A stretch of DNA of 64,000 bases. Source: Melieria omissa. Taxonomy: Eukaryota; Arthropoda; Insecta; Diptera; Ulidiidae. Below, piece by piece: positions 23,451 to 33,974 of this stretch. The translations under genes and the position numbers were made by a program. Below the pieces are notes generated by a model. It was not told the origin of the DNA. It did not search any database and saw only the letters and a list, made by a program, of their open reading frames with translations. The DNA is taken from assembly GCA_963971225.1 (NCBI GenBank), contig OZ020268.1, forward strand, positions 36,047,848 through 36,111,847. The letters are read 5' to 3'. Position 1 is the stretch's first letter. The number at the start of each line of letters is the position of its first letter.

Positions 23451-26335
23451 ACCTTCCTATGTCCTTTGAGTGTTAAAAAGTAGTGGATGTTAGACAAGGG
23501 ACAAGAAACCTGCGTTATGGTACTCGTATGTTAAGCTTTGAAAGTGCTGGACATAAACATTCATTACAGGATCGTCTTTTAATCATAAGCCATATGGCTT
23601 AATGACTCTTTAGTACAAGGCAAGGTTGCTGTTAAAATAAACTGCTGGTTTAACAATAAATTTATTATAATCACTATTCATGGAATTAGTTTTATTCGCT
23701 TTCACTAAAGAAAAACTAAATTTTCTACGCACATTTCTCAAAGGTCTAAAAAATCATATTTTCTTTAAATCCCTTAAATTAAACTTTTGCAACTTAATTT
23801 TTTGATTTTCCAAAAAAAGAATCATGTTTATAAAAAATGCATTTTATGAGCCATTTTTGCTAGCCAAGACAAAATATGCTTTATAAAAAATTTTTGTTTT
23901 TTACTTTAAAAATCTTGTCAAAGACCACACCATACTTTCGTATTCGGATTTTAAGGAATCTTTGCAAAGACGTTGCACTTTGATTTAATTAAACATGTTT
24001 TGAAAATGTTGAAAACAAAAATGCTTATGATGAAAATGTGCAATTACAAAGCAAAGTGCTTGTGAAATGCTGTTTGAGCTCCAGCGGGCGAAAAACCCCA
24101 AAAGCGCGCCAAAAAAAATTTCAAATTAATTACGTTTCTCTTTGCTGGCTGTCTCTACGAATATAAATATATATGCGTGTGTTTGTGTGTGTTTGTGTGC
24201 GAGCGTATGAAAGTGAATTTAATACTAGTCGAGTGTTTATGCAAATCAGTCATAAGCCGTGCAGATATGCGGCCGCGTCACATTTTGCATGCAGCGCGCG
24301 CAGTCATTTTCTTGGTGCTTCTAAGCCGCGCATCACCCACTCTCCACTGCGTCAGCCAGTCAGCCATGAGTTAATCTTGCAGATGACTCGGCGAATTGAA
24401 GAAAGACCGGCGCCGGTTGCCGGTTGCCGCTTGCTGGCTGCTGTCTGCCGGTTACTGGCTGCAGGCTGCTGGCTGGGTGGGTGCCGGCACAGCTCGCCGC
24501 TCGCCGCACGCTGCTGTCATTACTCAAGATAACATGACACAGTAAATATCAGCATTTGTGAATAATGCATGGAAAGTTGCTTCTGCTGCTGTTGCGCCAG
24601 CTAACTACAGCAACAAAAATTTGCATGTAACTGCGCGCACAAGGCGAGCATATTTGCCCAGAGGCCCGAGGGGCACGGCGGCAAACAACAATAACAACAG
24701 CGTGAAAATGCTGTCATTCGGAGCGTTGGGTGACTGTTTAAAAACATAAAATGAAAACGAAACCAAGCGGAAAAAATTGCACATTGCCCGCAACTGCAAA
24801 GATGGCGCGAAAAATCGAAGCCAAAGACTTTTGCATCAAATTGAAAATGTGTGAGAGAGCAAAGTGAAACGAACGAAACGAAAAGATGCAAAAATAAAAA
24901 AAATACTTTTTACATTTGCTTGCTATTTCCTCGAGCGCAGCTGTTTTGCGGTTTTTTGCCTTTGCCGCAGCACATTTCTCCACTCCGCCTTTTGCCACTT
25001 TGCCATCCTGCGTTCGTTGTCCTTTCGCCGAGTGCACTGTCGACGGCGGCGAACTGCAAGTGCTGCAAGTTAAGTGCACGAGTCTGTGTTTGCATGTCTT
25101 TAGGTTAGTGTAAACATAAACATTCGAATGTGTGTGGGTGTGTGGGTGGTGCGCAGAGCGCGCGCCCGCTTAAAAAGCAACTCAAGTGGCAGCGTTCATG
25201 TGTGTGTGTGTGTGTGTGAATGAGTTAAAATGCAAAGAAACGCGCAGCACTCGAGGCGAATCGCAAGAACATGGCCAAGAACTTTTAAAATTTTATGTTT
25301 GCATTCGGGCAACGCGTCGCTTCGTGTCCGTGTCCGTGTTTGCGTACATGTCGTTGTACATGTGACTGTGAATGTGGCTGCGGGCGTGCTGCCGCAACCG
25401 GAAAACTATTTTGTCATGCAGTGCACAGATCACTGCAAGCTGCTGCTAATTCGCAGGAATTTAAATTCAATCTGCCACTCGAAGTTTATTAATTTCCTCT
25501 TGCACTTGCGAATCCATTTGAAAATCTTTCATAATGCTGCTCCGTCAATAGTGTCATTTCACGCGCCGCTTTGCGTCGACTGCGTCTCTGCGTTGATGTT
25601 GATTTTTAAACGAATTGCATTACAGCGAAAGCACAGCTAGGTCAACGTTTACGCATGACTTAAATCGCCAACACCCTGAAGAGCGTTGCGCGCACCAAGA
25701 TGTGCGCGGCAGCCAAAGAACACGAGAGGTGATAGAAGCGCACATTTTCCCGCGAGCGAAACGAAGCGGAAGTTAACCTAAAAATATGAGCACATCTTCT
25801 TGTCGCTAATGTTCTGCCCTTCTCGCTTCGTCTTATTTCTTCTAGTAACAAACATTTCGAAATGGAAAAACGCACAGAAGGAAAAATTGCAAATGGTTTC
25901 AGATTAAAAGAAAAAAAATTATATTAAATTGATGTTCTGAGTTGTTGGTGGTCGCAAGTTGCAATACGTGTACACTGTGACATCAGGCAAATTTATGTAT
26001 GTTGCAAAACTGGCTCATTCCCAACAAAAGTACATTGACATCTCTTGTATGTTTGAGATGTTGAAAGTTCAAGCATGATTTGGTTTGTGATTAAGTTGCA
26101 AAGGAAAATCTGGTCTAGTTTCTATATTATAACAGACACTTTCAATACTCGTAGTAAGTAGGGGATGTATCCATCTTGTGATAGCAACAAAAAGAAGTTT
26201 TTCGTGCAGGTTACGGTTATCTTATATGACTCCACTAGCTTACTTGCACTTCAAAGTAAAAATATAAATACACTCACTGAAATAGTGAATAGTGGATTTT
26301 TCATTAGGGGAACAATAAATTTATTGTAGCAACAA
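23451..26335. other. Non-coding host DNA
   Basis: AT-rich up to about 24050, then a mixed-complexity block (24060-25880) with TG runs (24175-24200, 25199-25218) and overlapping short frames on both strands, then AT-rich again. No exon or transposon signature was found. The mixed block resembles the other unique blocks. Confidence 0.45.
25199..25218. repeat. (TG)n microsatellite
   Basis: An uninterrupted TG run of about ten units. Confidence 0.9.
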
Positions 26336-26339
26336 ATTC

Positions 26340-26590
26340 GAGACCTAATCATCTCCCAAAATTCCTATTTGAACTGGCTGAACTGAACGCCATGTGATGT
26401 ATTTTTTTGGGGTGCTGTGAAATCTGTCATCTATACTAATGGACCTTTAACAATTCCTGAGCTCAAGACAGAAATTCAATGCGTCATTGATGAGATATAG
26501 CCACATCCTTCTTAGAATGTAACCAGAGCTGCGAAGCATTTGTCGCATATTTAAGTCAATACTTAACAGGAACATGTCTGCTTGACAAGG
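26340..26590 (+). pseudogene. Tc1/mariner-type transposase C-terminal relic
   Basis: With frame breaks, the reading contains TPCDVFFWGAVKSVIYTNGP followed by LTIPELKTEIQCVIDEI and then a stop. This matches the third catalytic region and tail of the mariner-like group also seen at 2872-3153 (TPLDFFLWGYVKSKVYTDKP). The final Asp (CD) is present. The rest of the gene and both ends are missing. Confidence 0.6.
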
Positions 26591-26846
26591 CAAGACAAAT
26601 ATCGCTTAATTAATATGCGTTTTATTTTAAAATTAAATTGTGCACTTTTATTGGGTCAAATTTGATCAAAATGTACTATTAAATAGGTATAGGTAAGCCT
26701 ATAGTGGCTTAGTAGATAACTTCGTCCTCAGGTTAGGTTAAGTTAAGTATTTTTGAGTTAGATTATTGTGAGCTTAGGTTAGGTTAAGTAGCTCAGGGGT
26801 GCAGTTTCATTACCACAACTTGGTGAATTTTATATCTTAGGACCTA

Positions 26847-27458
26847 CAGTGAACTCGCGATAATATGAACTAATTTAAATTAACATGTTCATATCTTAGA
26901 ACAAAGTTCATATTTTAGAATAAAAAGTGTTATTATTTTCAAGTGTTTCGAACTTACTCGGGTAATGCAATATACTTATTTGTTTTATGGCGATTCTCGG
27001 CACACTTTGTTATAAAATACACCTTTTTTTTCATAAGCTGCTCACTAACGCATTGTTTAATATATAAGATAAATTATTGATACATTTTTTTCTTTCTAAA
27101 CAAAATATCCAAATACTGACATCTGATAAAAGTGGTAAGTAATCTGAGATACCCGAACAAACATTATTTAACAGAACTATTTGTTTCAAACTTGGTGAAA
27201 ATATTCTAAATAAAAAACAGTTAGAGATATGTTTCTAATTTTTTAAAAATTACAATTTGACGGGTTAAACCAAGCTTACAATTTTTAATATATATATTTA
27301 AGGAAGTTGACCCGGTAGCAACCATATAGTCACACTAAACAAGCACTAAGAAATGTAATTTTTCAGTTGTTTCGTATTAAGTAAATCGCAAAAAAAAATT
27401 CTCAAACTTGGAAAAAAAAATCCGGCACATTTTGGTTAATATTATCGCAAATTCACTG
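26847..27458. mobile_element. pogo/Tigger-type MITE
   Basis: It is flanked by TA on both sides (26845-26846 and 27459-27460). The left end is cagtgaactcgcgataatat and the right end, complemented, is cagtgaatttgcgataatat, followed by (G/T)AAC on both. CAGTG-AA termini with TA target duplications are typical of the pogo/Tigger branch of Tc1/mariner. The 612-bp interior is AT-rich and non-coding. Just inside the left end two diverged copies of GTTCATAT(C/T)TTAGAA (26885-26920) could be transposase-binding repeats. Confidence 0.75.
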
Positions 27459-27639
27459 TACTTATATTTAGACTATTGACATTTCTATTAGATCTAATTA
27501 CTTAGATCTAGTTATTTTCAAAAACCGCAGGACTCTACCGAGTTTCATCTCTGAGATCTCGTCTGGGGTTTCGATGAATGATTCTGAGATTCCTTCTTCG
27601 ACTGATACAATTTTGTATCTTCTTTCTTAAGAAAGGAAC

Positions 27640-28070
27640 TCATCTATCTATATGTATACATATAATTGTTTTTTCCTGGCCGACTGATTTATTATCGCTG
27701 AGCTTAAACCACTGAGACTACAAATATCAGTTTTATACTGCAGGTTAAATTTAGAAAAAGAAGGAGATTTTCTTATCTGTTAGGCTAAAGACTCAAATAA
27801 TATGTTAAAATGAGAAACGTGATCTCCAAATTTAGTCAAATTACTTCAAATCAAAAATTAAATGACATATATTTTTAAATTAAAAAAAACCAAAATATGA
27901 CGGAATCAATGAGTTATGGTTTGTAAAAATTATATATGAAAAAATAACTTACTGAAAGTTTTTTATTTCTTGAATATCAAAATCTAACAGAGGCAACAAT
28001 AGCTCAAAGTCTAGAGCTGAGTTTCACGTGGTCACTCTTTAAGTTTTAGAAAGATAGCTCATACATGACT
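27640..28070 (+). repeat. Family R copy 3
   Basis: It begins with a cctggccgactgatttatta head, then cgctgagcttaaaccactga, matching the same position of copies 1 and 4. Module pieces follow: AAACGTGAT, a CAAATTACTTCAAATCAAA-like stretch and GACGGAATCAATGAGTTATGG near 27900. It is interrupted or ended by the hAT-like MITE fragment at 28075. Confidence 0.55.
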
Positions 28071-28074
28071 GGTG

Positions 28075-28205
28075 TCAGAGGCGCATACAGAATTTCGTTT
28101 TGGGAGGGTTTCGCACAGAGCTTTTGAGCCCAATAACAGTTGAGACTATATTTGAGATTAAACAGATATTTATTGGGGTTTGAACGCCCAAAACTTGTAT
28201 CGATT
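28075..28205 (+). mobile_element. hAT-like MITE, copy 2 (right end lost)
   Basis: It starts cagaggcgcatacagaattt, close to copy 1 (agtggcgcacatagaattt). Interior landmarks (GTTGAGACTATATTTG, GGGGTTTGAACGCCCAAAAC) follow the same order as in copy 1. The right terminal repeat is missing. Confidence 0.5.
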
Positions 28206-28292
28206 TTGAATATCAATCTAGCAAATTTTCATAGGCGATTAGAAGTTTTAGAGGCTTCCTACCTTTAGGCCCATTTTCGTAATGACGAGTTA

Positions 28293-29018
28293 AGGCGGCT
28301 TTCCCGTTTTTCGGTTTCAAAAAAATGGTTTTTTCTACAGAAATCGATTTATAAATACTATAACAATATGAAGCCAAAGTTTCATAATGAAATATGCAAT
28401 AGTTTTGAAGTTATAGCCAAAAATGTTTCGGCGCGCACAGCCTCGCGTACGCTTTAAAAAAAATCTTTAATCGCGTTTTCCTCGAAACCATGTTTTTGTG
28501 ACGTTATTTACACTTTTTTTCGGATCTAATGAACCGATTTGGATAAAACTGAATTTCACGTGTTCACAAATGAATTCTCTATCGCACATCATAGGATTTT
28601 TTCAATATTGTGAAATTTCGATTTTTAACAACATTTAGTACAAAAATTTTGCAAAAAAAATCGATGTTTTTTTCAAATTTGCGCCAAATTTCACCAAGTT
28701 GAAATTTTTCAAAAATCCTACGATGTGCGATAACTAAAACTATGTAATTAATGAAAATTATGGTCAATTTGATTTCAGATAAACCGTACCCGAGAAAAGT
28801 GTAAAAAACTGGGAGTATGTTTTCCAAACAAGGCAACATAAGTACTTGGCAAGCCGGGGGCCATTTTGTTTTTTTTCAAAAAAAAACAATTTTTTTCAAC
28901 TCACTATTGTAACAACAAACAAAATAAAAAAGAATTACAACACTTTATCAAACTGTCTTTCCAAAATTAATTCTTGAAAAACACCTCATTTTTCGACGAA
29001 AAAACGGGAAAGCCCCGT
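28293..29018. mobile_element. Foldback-like MITE with internal hairpin
   Basis: The outer inverted repeats are ggcggctttcccgtttttcg at the left and, complemented from the right, cggggctttcccgttttttc. Inside, 28581-28620 and 28693-28732 form a second inverted pair built on atcgcacatc(a/g)taggattttt, giving a hairpin about 150 nt long. A minus-strand frame at 28579-28839 is simply this hairpin being read. No transposase or clear target duplication is visible, so the superfamily is unassigned. Confidence 0.6.
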
Positions 29019-29393
29019 TGTGTAGGTTTACTTTCACTGACAAGTTCAGGAGGAAATTTTTAAAATTAATTACGTTTTGTGTGTTTTGTTACATTTTGTG
29101 TACATTAGTTTGACAAGTTATTAGTTTTTGTTTGTTTCAAAAATCTTTGAAAAATCGCCAGTTTATTCATTTTGAGCAGTTAACTTTTGAAAAATTTGCT
29201 TGTGTGAAATTGAAAATCAGCAGTGAAAGCACGACTCATACGATAAAACTCAATCTTAGATATTGAAATATACTGATATTGAAGATACTGAAGCTCATTG
29301 GCGGACTCATAGGCTCAGATTGATTTCAAAAAACCTCATCAGACGCAGAATGTCATGAGTCATGAGTCATGACTCTTGAGACTTGTGAACCTC

Positions 29394-29620
29394 TTAACAC
29401 TAAAATGCCCGAGGGAGTCATTTTGACTCCATTGAGGTCTTTTATTTTTTAAATTATTCAAAACACTATACGTACCAGAATTACACTGTAATTTAATTTC
29501 AACAGCAAAAGCCACTGACAATAACTGTACAGTAGTTATGAATTCAAACAAGGCAATTATTAACACTAGAATGCCCGAAAATCTGACATACCTAAAATGC
29601 CTTGGGCATTCTAGTGTTAA
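29394..29620. mobile_element. TTAA MITE, family C, with nested terminal pair
   Basis: The left end is ttaacactaaaatgcccgag and the right end, complemented, is ttaacactagaatgcccaag. A second left-type terminus (ttaacactagaatgcccgaa) starts at 29560, so the last 61 bp alone form a complete TTAA-bounded pair of inverted ends. The outer element is 227 bp. TTAA target and long similar ends indicate a piggyBac-type non-autonomous element. Near the left end gtcattttgactcca is an extra short palindrome. Confidence 0.75.
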
Positions 29621-32480
29621 GACATTACAATAAGTCCTGAAAACCTGAACAAGGCATCCTACTCCTGAAGCATTACAAGATAGTTTAAATTCTACATGTT
29701 TGGCTGTTCTTTTTTAGTTAATTAAGTTTGAACTAATTAAATTAAGTTTAAACTAATTTGGCACAAAACAAGTAAAAACATTAATGTCTTTTGTATCACT
29801 AATTATAAGGAATGTTTAAATACTCCAGGAAACTGTTTTGCTTCCTTAAATAATCAGCCGGGTCGATCGATATTTTTTTCACTTGGCTTAAATACTATAC
29901 ATTGCACTTCCTCAACAGTCATGTTAACAACCTTTTCTTTTCGCTATGGATTTTCAGTAAATGACGATTGCACACACGCACACAGACACACACTCGAGCA
30001 AAAATACAGACAAAAGTACGTAAACTCGCAGAAGTATCCAGAGACACGAGCAGACAAAAGCAGAGGTAAATGAACCCCGACACAAATGATGTTTGTTACT
30101 ATGTGTGTAACACACATATATATTCATACATACATACGTGAAACTGAAGAACAACAAAAAATTAAGACAACGGCTGCAAGAACAACATTTTACGGGCCAT
30201 ACTCGTGCGTACAAGTGAAGTCTTCCTTTGCTGCTTTTTCGCCTAGCCACACACACACACACATGCACACACATACAAATGAAATTGCACTGTTGCGAAA
30301 ATGCAACGCCTAATGCAATCGTCGGTACGTGCCGCACGAAGTCTGCACTTGTAAAGGCCCATCTAGATGCCGGCGTAGGTCGGTGTGCGCGTGTTGGTGT
30401 GTCGGTGTGAAAGCTCGCACACACCTATCTGCCAGACAGTGGCCATCCGAGCGGGCTGCTTGCACCTAACACGCAGCGAAAAACACCGGGACTTTTGCGG
30501 AGCGCGGCGACAGCAAAAGGAAAGCAATCCTTGTGCCGGTCCTGTGGTATTGCATCGGCTGCCCTTAGTGCAGCACATTGTGGCCGCTCCCCGCGCTCGC
30601 GCCATCATCAACACCTAAAGTCGTTAAATTTATAGGTGAGCCATGTTTGTTCCCGCCGGAGGTCGCAGCGGTTGGCAGGGCGGCGCTTGCTGCCGAGATC
30701 ATTTGTCTTGATGATATGGCAAATAGGGATAGCGTTGCTGCGGCACCAGCTGCTTGCTGCTGTTAATACTGCAACGATTTAAGCGCTGATGTGTGTCAGC
30801 AGTCAGCACAAAGTGAGGAAATTAAAGTGCATCAGCGCATGCATGTGTGTGTGAGCATTATCCCCACCTAGTATGTAGTTTATTATGTGTGTGTGTGTGC
30901 AAGATAAAGCAGAGACAAGAGACCTGGCGCGCAGCTTTCTGCTCTACCTGCACATATCGAGCAATAGTCAAGGGAATAAATAACCTCAAGGCATTAGTGC
31001 ACCTCATACACGCATAAAACTGTGAGAAAAATGCAACCGTAGCTGGGGAATGAATTGCCTGCAGTGTGTGTCTGTGTGTGTGTGTGCATGTTTTGCGCTT
31101 TATTGGCTAACAAAACTACTGTTGCTACACTTGAATTGGTTTCACACTGACGCACACTTTCGTTAGTTTCTCTCTGGTTGAAAAATGTGAAATTTCCTAG
31201 TTTACTATTAGCATAAAAGTCAGCATAACGTCTCGCCACTTTTACTGCTTTCACTGCCTCTTATGCTAATTGCATAAATAAGCAACTAAAGTCGGTGCAG
31301 CCAACAAGAAAGTTGTTGAAAAGTTGCTTACAATTTGGTTTGCTAGTGTGACACAAGTTTGTGTCGCTCTTCTCGCAAATCGTTTGCATAAAATCAGGGA
31401 CAAATGCATAGAAAAACTTCCGGGAAGAAATTTCAAATACAAACACATTTGTGTGTTTACAAACCGAGAACATAAACTTTTATAATTGCATAAACGAGTA
31501 AAAAAACACCTGGAGAAAATGTCATGAAATTTAAATCATAGCTGACATAAATGTGGTTTGGATGTGTCATTCATATAATGTGATCTGTTGTGATTAAGTT
31601 TTTGCCTAAAATTCAGTGCATTGCACAGTGATTTGTTCCACAGAAAATAAGAAAGCCCTAAAAACTCCGTGCAAAAAATTAATTAGCGTGTGTTGAAAAG
31701 CTACTCAAAGCCAGAACTTTTGTTACAAACAAATTTAAACACATGTTTTCTGTTTCTTAGACTACTAGGTAAAAAAAATCATAAAAATATATGATTGGCA
31801 AGAAGTTACTAAAACTTTTCATATAAATAAGGAACTGTTGTGTCTTTTTTTGCTTTCAATTTGTTCTCAAAATTTGCAAAGCTGAGGCTTCCAGTTCACT
31901 TTTAATTTAAAATACTTATCAAATATAAAAACTTGAAAATTGGCAAAACTTAGAGAGACATATCTAAAAAGTATGTAAAAGTACGTTCCTGGATTTTTTT
32001 TTCTTTGTTGACTAATGTAAACACATCCTCCGATATCTTCCGATCTCAGCAAATATTATAATTTGAAAAGTGGTCTACAGACCTATTTTTCGAAAGAATA
32101 CAGTTTATTCATCCCTAAAAAAACTCAACATAACCTAACATAAAATACCTCAAAACCTTTATAGTCTTCAAAACTTCACACCCTTCTTCTCCTTCTTCTT
32201 CTCATTGGTCTGAAGCGTAAGACGGTCTTACCCTAATATCCATTCAAAAGATGATGATGATTAGATGTTTAGCAATGATAGAGAAAAAAGCGAAATGTGG
32301 ACGAGAAAGATTTTTTGTATAACCTACGTATGAAGGCTCAAAATGGAACAGCAAAATATTAGTAAAAGAGCCTGAAACTTGCTTCGAGGACCTATGGGTC
32401 ACTGTCCAGCCTTGACCGACGTTAACCTCGTTTTCGCGTGGCCTCTGACCTAACCATATTTTCTAAGGAAATTAGATTAG
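29621..32480. other. Unique non-coding host DNA
   Basis: Contains CA/TG runs (about 29971-29992, 30249-30262, 30883-30899, 31066-31086) and mixed-complexity DNA to about 31700, then AT-rich sequence. No coding block was supported. Frames at 29954-30424 and 30363-30614 overlap frames of the other strand and run through the dinucleotide repeats. Confidence 0.45.
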
Positions 32481-32900
32481 GTTGGAAAAGCTGTGTGTGG
32501 AGTATGCACTTCCACTCGAAAACCCTGTTGGGTAATTTTGATTTCTTTAATTTTAGACTGTCATCCCAGAGGTCGTGGGTTCAACTCCCGCTGCGTGTAC
32601 GGACTCTGCACTTTTCCCACTCACTTCTACGAAATAGTACGCGCAATGCGCTGTGTGGCTATAAAAAACAAAACAAATTTACAGTTACACACTGAATTAG
32701 TGACGTCTGCAAGGGGAAGCGGACAATTGCGAAAAAAAACTGGGCACCAAATCGATCTAGCGAGGTCCCCAACCATTCTGCTGTAACCTCCTTATACAAC
32801 AGATGGCGCTACGAGCGGTAGCTCCAAATAGCGGAGGCGACGTTCCTAAGTGGCGTTAGATGGCAGCCCCATCACTTTGGACTACCTGCGGCAAGCCAAG
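32481..32900 (+). repeat. Possible tRNA-related repeat
   Basis: ggtcgtgggttcaactcccg (32571-32590) contains a good RNA polymerase III B box (GGTTCAACTCC at 32578-32588). An A box and tRNA folding are not visible. The downstream sequence to about 32890 is more GC-rich than its surroundings. It could be a degraded SINE, or the B box could be chance. Confidence 0.25.
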
Positions 32901-33066
32901 CACCTACCCTAGCAGAACAACACAACCGATTAACGTAACAATGCACCAGAGGAACAAATGAGAGGACAGAGTCCAGAGAGGACTAAACAAGGAACAACAA
33001 AAAACTTTGAATGTCGTGTGTCCTTTCCTATATCTTGGGTTTTCTGCAGATACTTTGGTAGCCATT

Positions 33067-33440
33067 TCATTTTGAAGAGATAATTGTGTGGTTTAGTGTA
33101 TTAACTATTTTTGTAAATTTATCGACGAATCTGGACGCAAGAGTGCAAAGGGTTCGTTCCTGTAGTGATGCGATTAGACAGTGGCATAGCAAGTGTTCAA
33201 TTGATTGTTCCACTGAATCCTCATCTCCGTCAGCCTCCGAAAAATCTCCTAAACAATTTGTAAAACAATTTTTATCATTATAAATCATTGTATAGGGCCC
33301 TGTGAATACCCTCGTGACGGTGCGTTTAGCATGTTTGTCAAGACCCAAGAGCATTGGTTGGTTAACCCTTTCCGACAGGAAAATAAACCCGTTCTGTATG
33401 AATGGTATGGGCTGTAGGCCAATATATTGGACATTGTGAC
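33067..33440 (-). pseudogene. LINE C-terminal tail fragment
   Basis: The minus-strand reading includes LLGLDKHAKRTVTRVFTGP, then DGDEDSVEQSIEHLLCHC. This is the end of an RNase H-bearing LINE ORF2: the R-x-x-T-x-x-x-TGH region, then the DEDxxESIEHLLCxCPAL motif with His and Cys present. The Cys-x2-Cys pair expected before DED is replaced, and a short insertion separates the parts. Neither RT nor RNase H is nearby. It is probably a 5'-truncated insertion ending close to the TTAA MITE at 33449. Confidence 0.65.
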
Positions 33441-33448
33441 TGAAAGGC

Positions 33449-33974
33449 TTAACCCTTCGCTGCATGGCATTGCATATATGCAATGTTAACTTTTCATAGA
33501 TTTGACAACTATTCTATTCAGCATTTTACAGTCTTTCATTCTTCAGTTGCATCTTTTAAGTTAAACCAATTGGTTACTAACGGAATTTTGCGATTAACAT
33601 TGAAAGTATGCGCAAAAGAATCGAAAAAGCAACAAGTGTTTCGATTTGGTGAAATAATTTTGTTTATTGATGGCGATGGTGATATGGCGATCGCCGTCGC
33701 TCAGCTGTTTAGTGCGTTAAATCACGAGTATACAGTAACGTCTGACCTCTGTTCGACTCCCCGTAGTTGTCAACACTAAAATATTGATAAAGCCGATTTT
33801 CATTTCGGCGGTAGCGCTCTCATCAGGATACGGAAAATGGCCGCAAAACTTCTTTCATAGATACAGGAATTCAACAAAATTTCATTTTTACCATCAGAAT
33901 CTAACAAGCAACAAGAATTATGTAACAAAAAAGTTTTTTCTTCACGGAAATTAAATCATGCATCGAAGGGTTAA
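33449..33974. mobile_element. TTAA MITE, family D
   Basis: TTAA-bounded, 526 bp. The left end is ttaacccttcgctgcatggc; the right end, complemented, is ttaacccttcgatgcatgat, giving about 16 matching bases with one mismatch. A subterminal self-complementary ttgcatatatgcaat lies at the left. The interior is non-coding. Its terminal sequence differs from families A-C. Confidence 0.7.

Noticed and set aside
28579..28839. 86-codon minus-strand frame
   Set aside because: It falls within the foldback element and reads through its internal hairpin.
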